Shown: positions 42,311 through 51,582 of the stretch, piece after piece
Layout: each line of letters starts with the position of its first letter
Numbering within the stretch: position 1 is the first letter of the stretch
Program-made: the position numbers and the translations under genes
Assembly (NCBI GenBank): GCA_021325255.1
Contig: JAJPHP010000081.1
Location: 1-64,000 of the forward strand
Direction of reading: 5' to 3'
DNA length: 64,000 bases
Source: Nitrososphaerota archaeon
Lineage (GTDB): Archaea; Thermoproteota; Nitrososphaeria; Nitrososphaerales; CADDZS01
Notes under the pieces: model-generated
Databases searched by the model: none
What the model saw: only the letters and a program-made list of their open reading frames with translations
Told to the model about the DNA's origin: nothing

Positions 42311-43708
42311 AAATTTCCCGAGACATTCAATCGGTGAAGGCTGAGCCACGTTCTAAGGGCTAGCCTTGACAGGTGAGAATACGAAGTAACTTGTGAGAGA
42401 GTTCTCTTGAAGACGTACTCATTGCCATACAACAACTTTGGGCTCTCCTAAAAATTTATCCTTTCACGAGCTCCCACGCAATTTCTTACTTCAATACCAT
42501 AATGTGAGTGCTCTGCACGTGTGTTTCAAGAATTGGTCAGCTTAGCAACTCGCTGTATTGACATCTTTTTGTTAAGAGCTCCTCCAGAATCCAACAAGAA
42601 ACACTGCACATTCCTATTATCTTGGAGTAGTCAATATGAAAATTGATGACGATCCTGCGTGATGAGAAGTTAAGAAAAGGAGAGCTTGTGTGATTGTGAC
42701 GCATACGTAAAGAGAACTCGCAAAAAAGTTCCGAGGTTGGGAGATGTATCTCGCGTCAGAGACGCTCTCGCAATGCTCGTGGTTTTGTTGCCTATGGCTT
42801 CTCCCGTGGGTGAGCCAGAACCACTTGTTGAGGAACTTGGAGATAGATAAACGGCACAGGTGAGAGCTTGATGTGTCTCAGAGCTCTTTTGCTCTCTTAT
42901 GAGACACATAGTAGTTTGAAAGAGCGGAGGAGCAAAGCTGCGTGTTACTCTTTGGACCGCGTCATTCTCCCCCAATGGTTAATGCCGTCTTTACTGTTTC
43001 CTCCCCTACCCCTTCTAGATTGTCCGCTTGTTCAAGGACACTTGAGGACTGGGATTTTTCATTCTTCGCTCGCAAATAGCTCCTTCAATTTTTTCCGGGT
43101 ATCCTTTCCTCTTCATTCCTACCAGGTCTGAGAATTTCGGCCTGAAGCACATAATGCAGTCCGATTACAAATTGTTACACCTTGTTGCGAACGATTCTGC
43201 AACTTTTTCTGAATACAATTTTCTGTAAGGAACAAGTGGTTAGACTTTCGAATTTTGAATTTAGAGCGTCTCCGATACGTCAAAGCTAGTTGCGAAGAAT
43301 GGGAAGTGCAACCCCATGAGTGCCATGAGCTTTCTCGGCAAATTTACAAAGCATGAAAAAATTCTCGGGCGCAGCCAGGCCAAACAAATCCCAGATCTCT
43401 ATGAGCATTGCCGTCCGATCCATAGTAGATTCTTGCGAAGGGGCGTCGATATGAAAAAGCGCTCATGCAGAATGAAAAGAAGAGCGTTTGCACTTTCTGA
43501 AGCGATCAATTTGGCTTTTTGGAATACGATGGATTCCTCCCGCTTCTTCTTTGAGAGTATACTAATTACCGGTGGCCGAGAAATTCGATGGGATTCGGGC
43601 GTCGAAAGCAGCCCAATCGGTTTGAGGCTCATACTTCTATCACAATTGCGTGTGAAGTGTGTCAGTAGAGATGCATAAATCTCCAACGCGTGCTGCTCTC
43701 TGAAGCCA
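42311..43708. other. Gene-poor 1.4 kb with one large hairpin
   Basis: No gene is recognised. A leftward 101-codon frame (42670-42975) is Ser/Thr-rich and a rightward 120-codon frame (43316-43678) is basic; neither has family character. The main structure is the inverted repeat at 42871-42909, described separately. The region may be remnant DNA. Confidence 0.35.
42871..42909. repeat. Long perfect inverted repeat (hairpin)
   Basis: ATGTGTCTCA at 42871-42880 pairs perfectly with TGAGACACAT at 42900-42909, and inside it GAGC (42881-42884) pairs with GCTC (42891-42894) around TCTTTT. This gives a ten-pair outer stem and a four-pair inner stem. It lies in a gene-poor region, so it could be part of a small RNA, a transcript end, or a mobile-element remnant. 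Confidence 0.6.
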
Positions 43709-44284
43709 ATGGTATCGCGACAACAAGGGATCAATAAGGCACGCAAGAAGGTAACCCGAGCGTTCAAAATCGACGATAATCTAGACAGGACCATAGCTGG
43801 TCAGGCGGAGAAGACAGGTATCACTCCAAGCAGCCTCGTGAGCCAGATTCTCCGCAGATACGTAGAATGGGGCCAATTTACGGGCGTCGGTACTAATTTT
43901 GTGACAATAGACAAGGAGGTATTCGCTGCTTTCCTCGATGAGTTAAGCGAGGACAGGATCGTTGAAATTGCCAGAAGCTCTGCACTAGTCTCAACCCACA
44001 ACTTTCTCAAGTTCAGGTATCAAAGAATCAATTTTGACACAATCAGAGATTTTCTCGGGTCGCTTTCGGCCCACTCGAACGTGGGCGAGGTACGCATAAT
44101 GGAGGACGAAGATACGGAACACAGTGGCAGGTATGAGATTAACGCGAGGCACTCACTTGGGATGAAGTGGTCGATCTTTCTATCAGAGTATATTTCTGGA
44201 ATACTCTCTTCGTTCTTGGAGATGCAGACCACAACAGAGGAACTTTCGCCGCTCGGATGCTCGGTAATCGCAGTTAGAGCGTAA
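43709..44284 (+). CDS. Ribbon-helix-helix regulator with C-terminal sensor-like domain
   Basis: A 191-residue protein. VTRAFKIDDNLDRTIAGQAE followed by KTGITPSSLVSQILRRYVEW is an RHH DNA-binding fold (about residues 14-53). The C-terminal 130 residues are alpha/beta, with INFDTIRDFLGSLSAHSNVG and ARHSLGMKWSIFLSEYISGI; this second run is reminiscent of conserved thaumarchaeal regulator tails but I cannot name it. It is the first gene of the signalling region. It is likely a dimeric DNA-binding regulator with a ligand domain. Confidence 0.65.
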   Translation: MVSRQQGINKARKKVTRAFKIDDNLDRTIAGQAEKTGITPSSLVSQILRRYVEWGQFTGVGTNFVTIDKEVFAAFLDELSEDRIVEIARSSALVSTHNFLKFRYQRINFDTIRDFLGSLSAHSNVGEVRIMEDEDTEHSGRYEINARHSLGMKWSIFLSEYISGILSSFLEMQTTTEELSPLGCSVIAVRA

Positions 44285-44423
44285 CCTATTCCTGTATGAA
44301 GAGAAATGAGTACGACTCTTCCCTAACCGTCGAAAGACTGCCCAGTCAACTGGGGCGAGAATGGCCGACGAGCTACTTCTGGGAGGAGGAGGCTCGTGCA
44401 TCCCTAACTCTAGCTTGAACTTC

Positions 44424-44759
44424 CTAGACGTACTTTTCGAAGTCCTCCGGGTGGCCCATGCGGATTACGGGCTGAGTGGAGAGGGGGACGGAGAGTTGGG
44501 AGTATAGGGACTTTATGATTCTCGTCTCGACGACTATCGAGCCGTACCCCAGGCTCTTCTCCAGTGCCTCAAAGAGGAGTTTGGGGTCACTGTAGGTGTC
44601 GACGGGAGCAATCCTGTACTTCCTTGCGAGGTAGTTTGCGACGACGTTTCCGATGTGCCTGCCGAGCGCGGAAAAGCCGTAGTTTAGTGCTTCCGCATAC
44701 ACCTGCCTAAAGTCGTCTAAAGCAGAAACACCACTAATCGGGAGATGGACCGCAGACAT
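44424..44759 (-). CDS. NitrOD5-like output domain protein
   Basis: A 111-residue all-helical protein. NYLARKYRIAPVDTYSDPKL then LFEALEKSLGYGSIVVETRI and IKSLYSQLSV match the layout of the thaumarchaeal NitrOD5 output domain (HLxxKYGI...P..F..AL...FG.G....E..I...LY). It follows the KaiC gene on the same strand after 114 bases. NitrOD domains occur in archaeal signal-transduction proteins; here the domain stands alone, which suggests it relays a KaiC signal, but this is inference. Confidence 0.6.
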   Translation of the reverse strand: MSAVHLPISGVSALDDFRQVYAEALNYGFSALGRHIGNVVANYLARKYRIAPVDTYSDPKLLFEALEKSLGYGSIVVETRIIKSLYSQLSVPLSTQPVIRMGHPEDFEKYV

Positions 44760-44873
44760 TCTTTAGAGGTTTTCGAGGTAATCCTAAGCTAGACTAGATT
44801 TGCTTTCAGCGTCGCGAAGAGTGGTCAACGACTCTGCTTTTGCAATTGGAGGAGAGAAATGGCCCTCTTCTTC

Positions 44874-46463
44874 TTATCCTGTCTTCTTCTTGCTCATCTT
44901 CCTGTCGAATTCGGCTCTCCTCTGAGTCCTGGCTTCCTGCTCCTGTCTTGCGATCGCCCTTTCGGAGGCCTCGAACTCCTCAGTGGCCCTTCTGGCGGAG
45001 CCAGAGAGCACCCCGACATAGCCTGCAAAACTCCCTTCCATGACTACGCCCCCTGTACCTATTCGGAATTTCTTTATGGCATTATCGTGCCTCGTACCTC
45101 GCATCTTGAGTAAGATCATCGACCGATCCATCTTACCCTCAACCTCCACGTATCGCATCAGGATTATACTGTCCATGACGGTTGAAAGGCCCATGCCCGT
45201 GATTGACGTCCCAGCGATCTCACTCGACGTTAGGGTGATCAGCGTGGTGGCACCGTGCGACTTGACAATTTGAGTTAGTTTCTTAAGCAGCTGATAGAAC
45301 TCGTCGTCGCTGCAAATTGCCTGTAATCCGGTAACATCGTCGAAGACGACTGTCTTCGCCTGAGTCTCCGAAAGCAGTCGCTCCACCTCCAAGACATGTG
45401 CTTCAATTGACTTCGTCTCAGGGAGAATACCCACTATTGTGACCAGCCCCCGATTGGCTAAATCTGGCAACCCTGTCATCCCGAGCACTTTTGCGATGAC
45501 TTTGAGCTGATCGGTTGATTCTCCGTAGGAGATGAAGAGTCCCCGCTCGCCATCGATGTTTGCTCCATTGAATATGCACTCTAGAGCGAAGGTGGTCTTG
45601 CCAGTGCCCGCCGCCCCAACCAGAGTGGTTACGCTCCTCTCGAGGAAACCTCCTTCGATGAGTTCGTCAAAGCCGGGAATGTGAGTTGTAATTCTATTGC
45701 TTCCGAGACCACCCACAACGGCTGGCTTGATTGCCTGAAACACAGTCAAACCATTCTCTTGCGTGATTTCGTAAGTGCTTGTATCCAGATCGATCTGGGT
45801 CCCTCTCATCTTCTTTATGTTGATGGTGCGAAGCGGTCCCCCCTTGTGGTTGACCATGTCAAGGACTATGATGCCATCCGCGACAAACTCCTCTATGCCC
45901 AATCCAATCTTGTCCGTTCCATACGGCATTTCGACCAAGAGCAGCGTCGTGCATCCTTCTTCGCGGACAAGCCTGCCCAGAATGGCATGGAGTGCGATCC
46001 TGGCGTCGATCATCCTCTCGAAAGCCTGTGCGATTGCGGTGAACGAATCTATAACGAGCCTCTTTGCCCCCATCGAGGAAACCTGGTCGACAACAAGGTC
46101 TAGCGCATCAGAAACAGCCTCGCCCGTCACCGTGGTGAGGTCGACGAACCGGAACGTTTCCTCGTCAATTAGCCTCTGGAAATCAAGACCAAACTTTCGC
46201 ATGTTCGAGAGAAATTGGGGCAACGTCTCTGCGAATGAAATGTAAATCGACGGCTCGCCGTTGATAGCTCCCTCGTAAAGGAATCTAGCAGCAAGCAAAG
46301 TCTTTCCAGTCCCTGGTCTACCCGCCAAAATTACCAAGCTTCGAGCAGGGAGGCCTCCATGAATCAGACTATCAAGGCCGGCAACTCCAGTGGGTACTCG
46401 TATATCATGCGTCCCGCTTTGCTCGTATTGCTTTTCCCCCGCGTTGGAGCTTTCTCGCAGCAT
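44874..46463 (-). CDS. KaiC-family double-domain ATPase
   Basis: A 529-residue protein with two RecA-like KaiC domains. Domain one has RVPTGVAGLDSLIHGGLPA, Walker A GRPGTGKTLL and Walker B LVIDSFTA; domain two has THIPGFDELIEGGFLERSV, Walker A GAAGTGKTTF and Walker B VVFDDVTGL. The C-terminus is a charged coiled-coil-like tail from about residue 495. Archaeal KaiC homologs are signal-responsive ATPases that bind partner regulators; they need no KaiA/KaiB. Neighbouring sensor genes support a role in signalling. Leftward, followed by the NitrOD5-like gene and divergent from the response regulator. Confidence 0.93.
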   Translation of the reverse strand: MLRESSNAGEKQYEQSGTHDIRVPTGVAGLDSLIHGGLPARSLVILAGRPGTGKTLLAARFLYEGAINGEPSIYISFAETLPQFLSNMRKFGLDFQRLIDEETFRFVDLTTVTGEAVSDALDLVVDQVSSMGAKRLVIDSFTAIAQAFERMIDARIALHAILGRLVREEGCTTLLLVEMPYGTDKIGLGIEEFVADGIIVLDMVNHKGGPLRTINIKKMRGTQIDLDTSTYEITQENGLTVFQAIKPAVVGGLGSNRITTHIPGFDELIEGGFLERSVTTLVGAAGTGKTTFALECIFNGANIDGERGLFISYGESTDQLKVIAKVLGMTGLPDLANRGLVTIVGILPETKSIEAHVLEVERLLSETQAKTVVFDDVTGLQAICSDDEFYQLLKKLTQIVKSHGATTLITLTSSEIAGTSITGMGLSTVMDSIILMRYVEVEGKMDRSMILLKMRGTRHDNAIKKFRIGTGGVVMEGSFAGYVGVLSGSARRATEEFEASERAIARQEQEARTQRRAEFDRKMSKKKTG

Positions 46464-46616
46464 TCTATATCATGTGCCCGAAGACCGTATGGCGCTATTA
46501 AGAAGATGGTTTACGAGGTAAACCCATTCAGTTCTTGAAAACCTGGCCGACCAGAGTAAACTTTGCAAGCCATCGGCTTATCTCTGTTTCTAGTCTCGCT
46601 ACTATAAGAAGTCAAA

Positions 46617-47282
46617 TTGGGATCGAAAGAGTCTCCCATGATCGTAGATTCGGCATCATCCTTTCTCAAGTCAAATCAAGAAGTAGATAACCTAAGTGAT
46701 AGAGTTGTTCTTACAAAGTGCAAGGCACTCAACGATCCATCTCACTTCTCGGAGGATGACGGCTACTGTGCATCTGAGCGATCGGCGTCTAAGAGAAACA
46801 CCGTGCCGGATCGAAAGGAAAACAACAAAGAGATCGCGTTGAAGGTCAGAGAGCGCGAACTCAAAGTAGTCATCATCGACGACGAAGATATCTTGTTAAG
46901 GCTCTACACGGCCGTGCTTGCTAAAGCGGGATGTTCGGTCTTGAAGACGTTTACAGACGGCAAGCAGGCCGTATCTTACTTTGCTAACAATTCAGTAACC
47001 TGGCCGGATATCGCCCTAATTGACTATAGGATGCCAACTCTGAATGGGGTTGAAACGGCGAAAGCGCTCAAGTCCCTGAACCCTAAGATTCAAACTGTGC
47101 TAGTATCAGCTTTCGAGCTGGCGCCGGACGCGATCTCCTACTTTGACAGAGCAATCCAAAAGCCCTTCTCGATCAGCCAGTTACTAGAGATAATAAGAAG
47201 CCTCTCGCGTCAATCACAAATACAATCCCAACGACTCGGCAACACCGAAGGGGGCATTAAATGGAACAATGAGGAAAATTAA
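46617..47282 (+). CDS. Stand-alone response regulator (REC)
   Basis: A 221-residue protein with a receiver domain at about residues 82-198: acidic pair Asp88-Asp89 in VVIIDDED, phospho-acceptor Asp136 in ALIDYRMP, Ser164 in VLVSAF and Lys182 in IQKPF. The first 80 residues are a polar, disordered-looking extension, and no output domain follows. TTG at 46617 opens the frame; an ATG at 46638 (MIVDSASS) is an alternative. No histidine kinase is in the window. It starts 154 bases from the divergent KaiC gene. Confidence 0.88.
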   Translation: MGSKESPMIVDSASSFLKSNQEVDNLSDRVVLTKCKALNDPSHFSEDDGYCASERSASKRNTVPDRKENNKEIALKVRERELKVVIIDDEDILLRLYTAVLAKAGCSVLKTFTDGKQAVSYFANNSVTWPDIALIDYRMPTLNGVETAKALKSLNPKIQTVLVSAFELAPDAISYFDRAIQKPFSISQLLEIIRSLSRQSQIQSQRLGNTEGGIKWNNEEN

Positions 47283-47344
47283 GCTAAGATGAAGCCAGAG
47301 TATCCATGGCAAGTGAGCAGATTCAATTGGTGGCTATTAAGGAG

Positions 47345-47544
47345 CTAATTTCGCCACTTTGAAAGATAGCTTTGCATCACTTTCTCAAAGATGCGCTGCC
47401 CTAACTCTTCGTCACGGCTGCAAGTGTAGACATAGCTTCTGGCAGATTCCTTTACGATCATTCCTTTTCCCGTCATTAAGAATGGCTCTATGAGACCAAG
47501 ACAGAGAAAACGTAGTCGGAAAGCTTTCTGTTGGTGTTCATCAT
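47345..47544 (-). pseudogene. Probable frameshifted small gene
   Basis: On the reverse strand an ATG pair at 47544/47541 opens MMNTNRKLSDYVFSVLVS and stops at 47488. In another frame, overlapping this end, the reading continues as GLIEPFLMTGKGMIVKESAR, SYVYTCSRDEELGQRIFEKV and stops at 47345. A single-base change around GTCTTGGTC (near 47495-47505) would join them into one protein of about 65 residues. An ATG at 47476 would still give a 43-residue C-terminal piece. The sequence is charged and protein-like, but the family is not recognised. It may also be a sequencing error. Confidence 0.45.
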
Positions 47545-47672
47545 GCGCCCTAATTTGTCTAGAGGCCTCCTACCTATCACATTGAATAGTCGCCTTTCTC
47601 AATATTACCTCTTCACTACCTTAACAAGCCATTGGCCCTGCGTGTACCTTCGAAGGTGAAGGAAAAGAAAAG

Positions 47673-47858
47673 ATGTCAGCAGAAAAAGAAGAAGGAAAAG
47701 CACGCAAGGAGTACGGAAAAGCCGAGGAAAAAATTGGAAAGGACTTGGACAATCCTGATATGAAGATCCAAGGAAAGGCTGACAAGGAGTACGGGAAAGC
47801 CGAGGAAAAAGTCGGGAAGAAGATGGAAAAGGAAGAAGAAGAAGACAGTAACTTCTAA
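47673..47858 (+). CDS. CsbD-family stress protein
   Basis: A 61-residue, highly charged protein with two near-repeats, KARKEYGKAEEKIGKD and KADKEYGKAEEKVGKK, separated by NPDMKIQGKA. This is the CsbD pattern (GKxxKxxGKxxEKxGK) of small bacterial stress proteins; the role is unknown but linked to general stress. It is probably soluble and helical. The gene stands alone. Together with the KGG remnant it suggests bacterial-type stress proteins acquired by this archaeon. Confidence 0.85.
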   Translation: MSAEKEEGKARKEYGKAEEKIGKDLDNPDMKIQGKADKEYGKAEEKVGKKMEKEEEEDSNF

Positions 47859-48357
47859 AGCAAGACAACTTTCCAGACGAGCAGGAACACGGTCCTTTTC
47901 AAGTCGATCTATTGGGCTGAAACAGCATCGACACTAGTGATGTCGGACTAGTCCAGAAATCGACCGACCTATTCGTGGCCTGCTCCCTACTAATTTTTCT
48001 TTGATTCCTGATTCTTTGGCACTCACGAAGACGCCGACAATCGTCTATGCTCGAAGATTCCTTCAAATTTCCTCTTTTCTGTTTTCACACAACAAATTCT
48101 GCAAGGAGAAGTGCAGGAAAAAAGCATGATTGTGGACGATGATCGCGAGCTAGTGGAAGGCGGAGAAGAAGCACTCGGAATTTCCTTTGAGTTTGTACAG
48201 GTGCAGAGTTGTGCAAATATTCTGATAGATTCCGAAGGTCCTCGAGGCCAATCTGCTACTAACCGCGCAAGTAGCTTTCGCTTAACCTCAAGGAGTTTTG
48301 ATTCACAATCGGAAATCCTTTTCTTATACCCTTCTTTACCAAAAGTTCAATCTTTTC
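47859..48357. other. Intergenic stretch with a receiver-like fragment
   Basis: A rightward frame from a GTG at 48111 to 48386 begins MQEKSMIVDDDRELVEGGEE, which looks like the first strand and acidic triplet of a response-regulator receiver domain. The remainder (FVQVQSCANILIDSEG onward) does not follow the receiver pattern and lacks a convincing phospho-acceptor or the KPF site. It overlaps the next gene. It is best seen as a receiver-domain remnant or a chance match. Confidence 0.3.
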
Positions 48358-48594
48358 ATGAAAAGGAAGAAGCCGTGGGTCTCTAACAACGAAAAGAGCA
48401 TGGACGGTATGCCAACGTGGGCGCTACGAGCCGACCTGTTCAAAAGCGAGCGGAAATTGGAACTAGTTCAAAGCAAGATTCAGGCTGATTCTGAGGAGAA
48501 TAGGAAGGCACTGAAGAAGCAGAGCGATGTCCTTCGGAGAAGAATTAGTTCACTTAAAGAGGCAATAGAATTTCGAGAGGGCAAAGAAGACTAA
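48358..48594 (+). CDS. Small coiled-coil protein
   Basis: A 78-residue protein from the ATG at 48358: a basic start (MKRKKPWVSNNEKS), MPTWALRADLFKSERKLELV, then a long charged helix ENRKALKKQSDVLRRRISSL with heptad-like spacing, ending EAIEFREGKED. It is probably a helical dimer. No family or catalytic motif is seen. It lies upstream of the ACT/V4R-like regulator but is separated by 379 bases that show no gene. Confidence 0.5.
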   Translation: MKRKKPWVSNNEKSMDGMPTWALRADLFKSERKLELVQSKIQADSEENRKALKKQSDVLRRRISSLKEAIEFREGKED

Positions 48595-48973
48595 TCACGG
48601 CGAGCTCGACCTCTTCTGAGCTGTCCGCTAAGTTAGTGATTGAGACGAATAAGGCTTTTACTTTTCCCGGATCAATCCCGCATTTTTCGGAGCCGAAAAG
48701 CAAAGAAAGAGCAAATCCATCTTTCGAGCTACTGTTCCTGCTGATTGTTCACTGAATGCCAAAGACGAAGAATCGCGCATTTCTTTAGGACATGAAAACC
48801 GAATCCAAAACTGGAGTATGAATTCGAAGTCTGAAGGACCGAACAAACGGTCCAAGGCAGACATTCCGGATTCCAAAGATTCACGTAACCGCGTTTGGGA
48901 TTTCGGCTCCCTAACACTATAATTGCTCTAGGTATCGTAAAAGACACTGGCAGGAAGAAGTAGGCAAGTTCCA

Positions 48974-50212
48974 TTGACCATGATGACCGAATTGGGACAG
49001 GATAGCGCGTCCGAGCAGCTGCGATATGTCCAGGGAATTCAGGACCATCAGTACTGTCCAAACGTCATTGGTAACTTGAAAGCTGGTACTAATACAACCT
49101 ATTCTTTTCTCATACGCGGAAAAGGTGACTCCAAGGGTAGCAAAGAGGTTCGCGTTCTTAACACATTTTTCGATCGCGAAGCGAGAGTGATTTCCCTCAG
49201 CCATTATGTGAATCCAGAAGACAACAGTTTCACAATCTCTCTTACGTGCGACTTGAGAGAGTCCCGGGCCACTCCAGATAGCCTGCTCGTTGAGCTTCGC
49301 AAGCTAAAGTTCATCGAGGACGCCACGGTGACCAGCATGAAGAATTGGCTCTTTGACAGACAGCTATTCCCAATGAATCTGGTGAATACTGGACGCGTCG
49401 TTGCTCTCAGCCCAAGCATTCTTCTTGAGCTTGAGGACAACCTGAGCGGCGGAAAGATAACCCCTGAGGATGCGTTAATCAGCGCCGGTTGGGAGTTTGT
49501 ACTCGACATTGTAAGAAGAGTAAAATCTGCCCTGACAATCGAGTCGCCACACAAACAACAGAATCAGAATAAACTGACAGTTTCCGAACAAGTACTCCGA
49601 GAAAATACGCTCGCATGCCTCAAGGCGACCGGTTGGGGAGTGTTCACGATGCAGTCTGCAAAGAGCGTGGATCAGGTAATGGTACAACACCCGCCCGCCT
49701 CGGCAGGCGAGGATGCGCGAGGGAACCACTTCCTTTATGGTATCGCTTCCGGACTCGTGAAGGTCTTCTCCAACCACAGCTGCATAGTGGTGCAGGAATC
49801 TTATGATTCGATCTCTCGAATTCTAACTCTGACGCTCGCTGAAGTTCCTCAGGAGACCGCTATCGAATCGCGGCTAGTTCAACAAGTAGAAGAAGACGCA
49901 ATTAACATGAAGACGGCACAGGAAGAAACGAACCTTGTTTCTCCCCCGCCCGCGGCGAAATCAACAGAAAAAGATGAAGAACACAAAATGAATTCCCAGA
50001 AGATCTATCCACAAAAAAAAGAGAAAGTAGATGAAAAAACCGCACCGGTGAGCGTATCGACATCGGCTCCGGCAGATACCGCTCCTGATCAGGAGGCACT
50101 CGAGTCGTTGGAGACGGCAATCAATTCGATAAAGGGAAAGATCAACGTCGAGAACAACGAATTCGTCAATGTCGATGAAATAGTCGAAGAGGATCTCCTC
50201 TCAAGCGGTTAA
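48974..50212 (+). CDS. ACT-like plus V4R-like sensor protein
   Basis: A 412-residue protein with no membrane segment. Residues about 55-110 are ACT-like: KEVRVLNTFFDREARVISLS then DNSFTISLTCDLRESRATPD. Residues about 140-300 resemble a V4R/H-NOX-type small-molecule domain: VVALSPSILLELEDNLSGGK, LISAGWEFVLDIVRRV, LACLKATGWGVFTMQ and FLYGIASGLVKVFSNHSCIV. From residue 310 the protein is a Lys/Glu/Ser/Pro-rich linker ending in an acidic helix. No DNA-binding or kinase domain is seen, so it probably works through a partner. Domain calls are by pattern only. A TTG start after an ATG pair is unnecessary: ATG at 48974 fits. Confidence 0.6.
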   Translation: MTMMTELGQDSASEQLRYVQGIQDHQYCPNVIGNLKAGTNTTYSFLIRGKGDSKGSKEVRVLNTFFDREARVISLSHYVNPEDNSFTISLTCDLRESRATPDSLLVELRKLKFIEDATVTSMKNWLFDRQLFPMNLVNTGRVVALSPSILLELEDNLSGGKITPEDALISAGWEFVLDIVRRVKSALTIESPHKQQNQNKLTVSEQVLRENTLACLKATGWGVFTMQSAKSVDQVMVQHPPASAGEDARGNHFLYGIASGLVKVFSNHSCIVVQESYDSISRILTLTLAEVPQETAIESRLVQQVEEDAINMKTAQEETNLVSPPPAAKSTEKDEEHKMNSQKIYPQKKEKVDEKTAPVSVSTSAPADTAPDQEALESLETAINSIKGKINVENNEFVNVDEIVEEDLLSSG

Positions 50213-50315
50213 GCACGGGTAACCCTCGCCAAAATATACGTCTTTGAAGGAAATCGCAACCTCGTTAAGAAACAACGAGTAGTGCCAATCCCGGTGCTGA
50301 TGGCCATCTGAATTA

Positions 50316-51053
50316 TCACGCAAATGAAATAATGAGAGCGTGGAGCCTCTCAAAGCTCCGTTCCAAGCGTTTATGTCGGAAAAGGAAGCGTGTTCGACGA
50401 GTTTCGGTACCAGAATCTCTCTCATCGGCAGAAGGTCCGGTTATAGAATCCGAGTCCCGCAAGACCGATGCGACAGGAGAGTGGACTGGGAGATACATCC
50501 GCGACCACCTAAAGCGTAGCGCTATCGGGATGGCCATGATTGCTTTGAGCGTGTCAATGGGTATGAAGGGTATCGCACCTACGATCAAAGCGCTAACAAT
50601 GCCAATCCCCAGAAATAATGCTAGCCAAAGCACACCAATCGCATAGATTGTTGCCAATGACGTCAGCACAGCCAATGAGACTCGAAGAGAATCTGCTTTC
50701 TTCGTTCCCAATCTTGTTCTTGAGATGAAACCACCGACGAATACTGCGACAGGAAACGAGACTAGATAGCCCCCCAAAGGCCCGACCAAAACACCGGGGC
50801 CGGCACTCGCGCCAGCAAATACAGGTAGACCCATCACACCAAGGGCGAGATACACAAGGCAGGAAAGTGATCCGTAGAGCGGCCCCAATAGAGCCAGTAT
50901 CAGAAACACAACCAAAACCTGGAGTGTGACAGGAACAGGAGAGAACGGGATGGGAATCGAAACAATCGAAGAAATTGAAAGAAGTGCGGCAAATAATGCG
51001 GCAAGACTGATTCCCTTCGTCCGCGGGTATCGGCCTGTCATTGTAGCTTTCAC
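50316..51053 (-). CDS. bioY: BioY biotin transporter
   Basis: A 245-residue membrane protein. LAALFAALLSISSIVSIPIP then FSPVPVTLQVLVVFLILALL and the BioY signature GPLYGSLSCLVYLALGVMGLP, FAGASAGPGVLVGPLGGYLV are clear. BioY is the substrate-binding S-component for biotin in ECF transporters and can act alone. The C-terminal 60 residues after the last helix are Arg/Ser-rich and not part of the fold. ECF A and T components are not nearby. No biotin protein ligase is in this window. Confidence 0.92.
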   Translation of the reverse strand: MKATMTGRYPRTKGISLAALFAALLSISSIVSIPIPFSPVPVTLQVLVVFLILALLGPLYGSLSCLVYLALGVMGLPVFAGASAGPGVLVGPLGGYLVSFPVAVFVGGFISRTRLGTKKADSLRVSLAVLTSLATIYAIGVLWLALFLGIGIVSALIVGAIPFIPIDTLKAIMAIPIALRFRWSRMYLPVHSPVASVLRDSDSITGPSADERDSGTETRRTRFLFRHKRLERSFERLHALIISFA

Positions 51054-51313
51054 CTTCTCTTCGTTTTCACAAGGAAGCCCTCATGGAATATTGATATTTC
51101 TAGGGATATGAGTTACGGCAAAAGCATTTGGGGAGTGGAAAACATTAGGTCAAAAGAAGGAAAAACAAAGCAGGAATAAATCATATATCCGATGAATTCT
51201 CTCTTCGAATTTTGAGTACGTAGGGAGCTATTGGTGTCTTCAATAATTTGGATTCAACCTTAAAGTCTATTTACTCCTGAAAATGCAAAAATTTTTGAAA
51301 GCGATGATTTAAC

Positions 51314-51520
51314 TTGGCTCAGAGGACAAAGGAAGTAACTGTTCAGCACTGCGATTTCTGTGGAAGCGCGATAACTGGATCGGCGGCTCTTCGCAGACGG
51401 AAGTACTGCTCTGACAGATGCTCAAAAGTGGCTACGAGGAGAAAGACAAGCGCAAGGCTGGGTATCTCTCCCAGGCGTTCTCAAGTATCGCGCCTTTCAA
51501 GTCCGCTATATTTCAATTAA
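51314..51520 (+). CDS. Small zinc-finger protein
   Basis: A 68-residue basic protein (TTG start) with HCDFCGSAITGSAALRRRKY then CSDRCSKVATRRK. Cys pairs CDFC and CSDRC, about 18 residues apart, form a treble-clef-like zinc site seen in small MYM/FCS-type or DUF2116-type zinc proteins of archaea. The C-terminus is Arg/Ser-rich. It probably binds nucleic acid. A structured hairpin with a T-run follows about 60 bases later and may end its transcript. Confidence 0.6.
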   Translation: MAQRTKEVTVQHCDFCGSAITGSAALRRRKYCSDRCSKVATRRKTSARLGISPRRSQVSRLSSPLYFN

Positions 51521-51582
51521 CAGCGCGACGATTGAGAGTACTCCAGCTCCGTAACTAAGTCGTAATCTGGATAAGCAAGATA

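Noticed and set aside
42670..42975. 101-codon Ser/Thr-rich leftward frame
   Set aside because: Overlaps the long inverted repeat; no family match and low-complexity composition.
43316..43678. 120-codon rightward frame
   Set aside because: Basic, without domain character, and overlapped by an equally long frame on the other strand.
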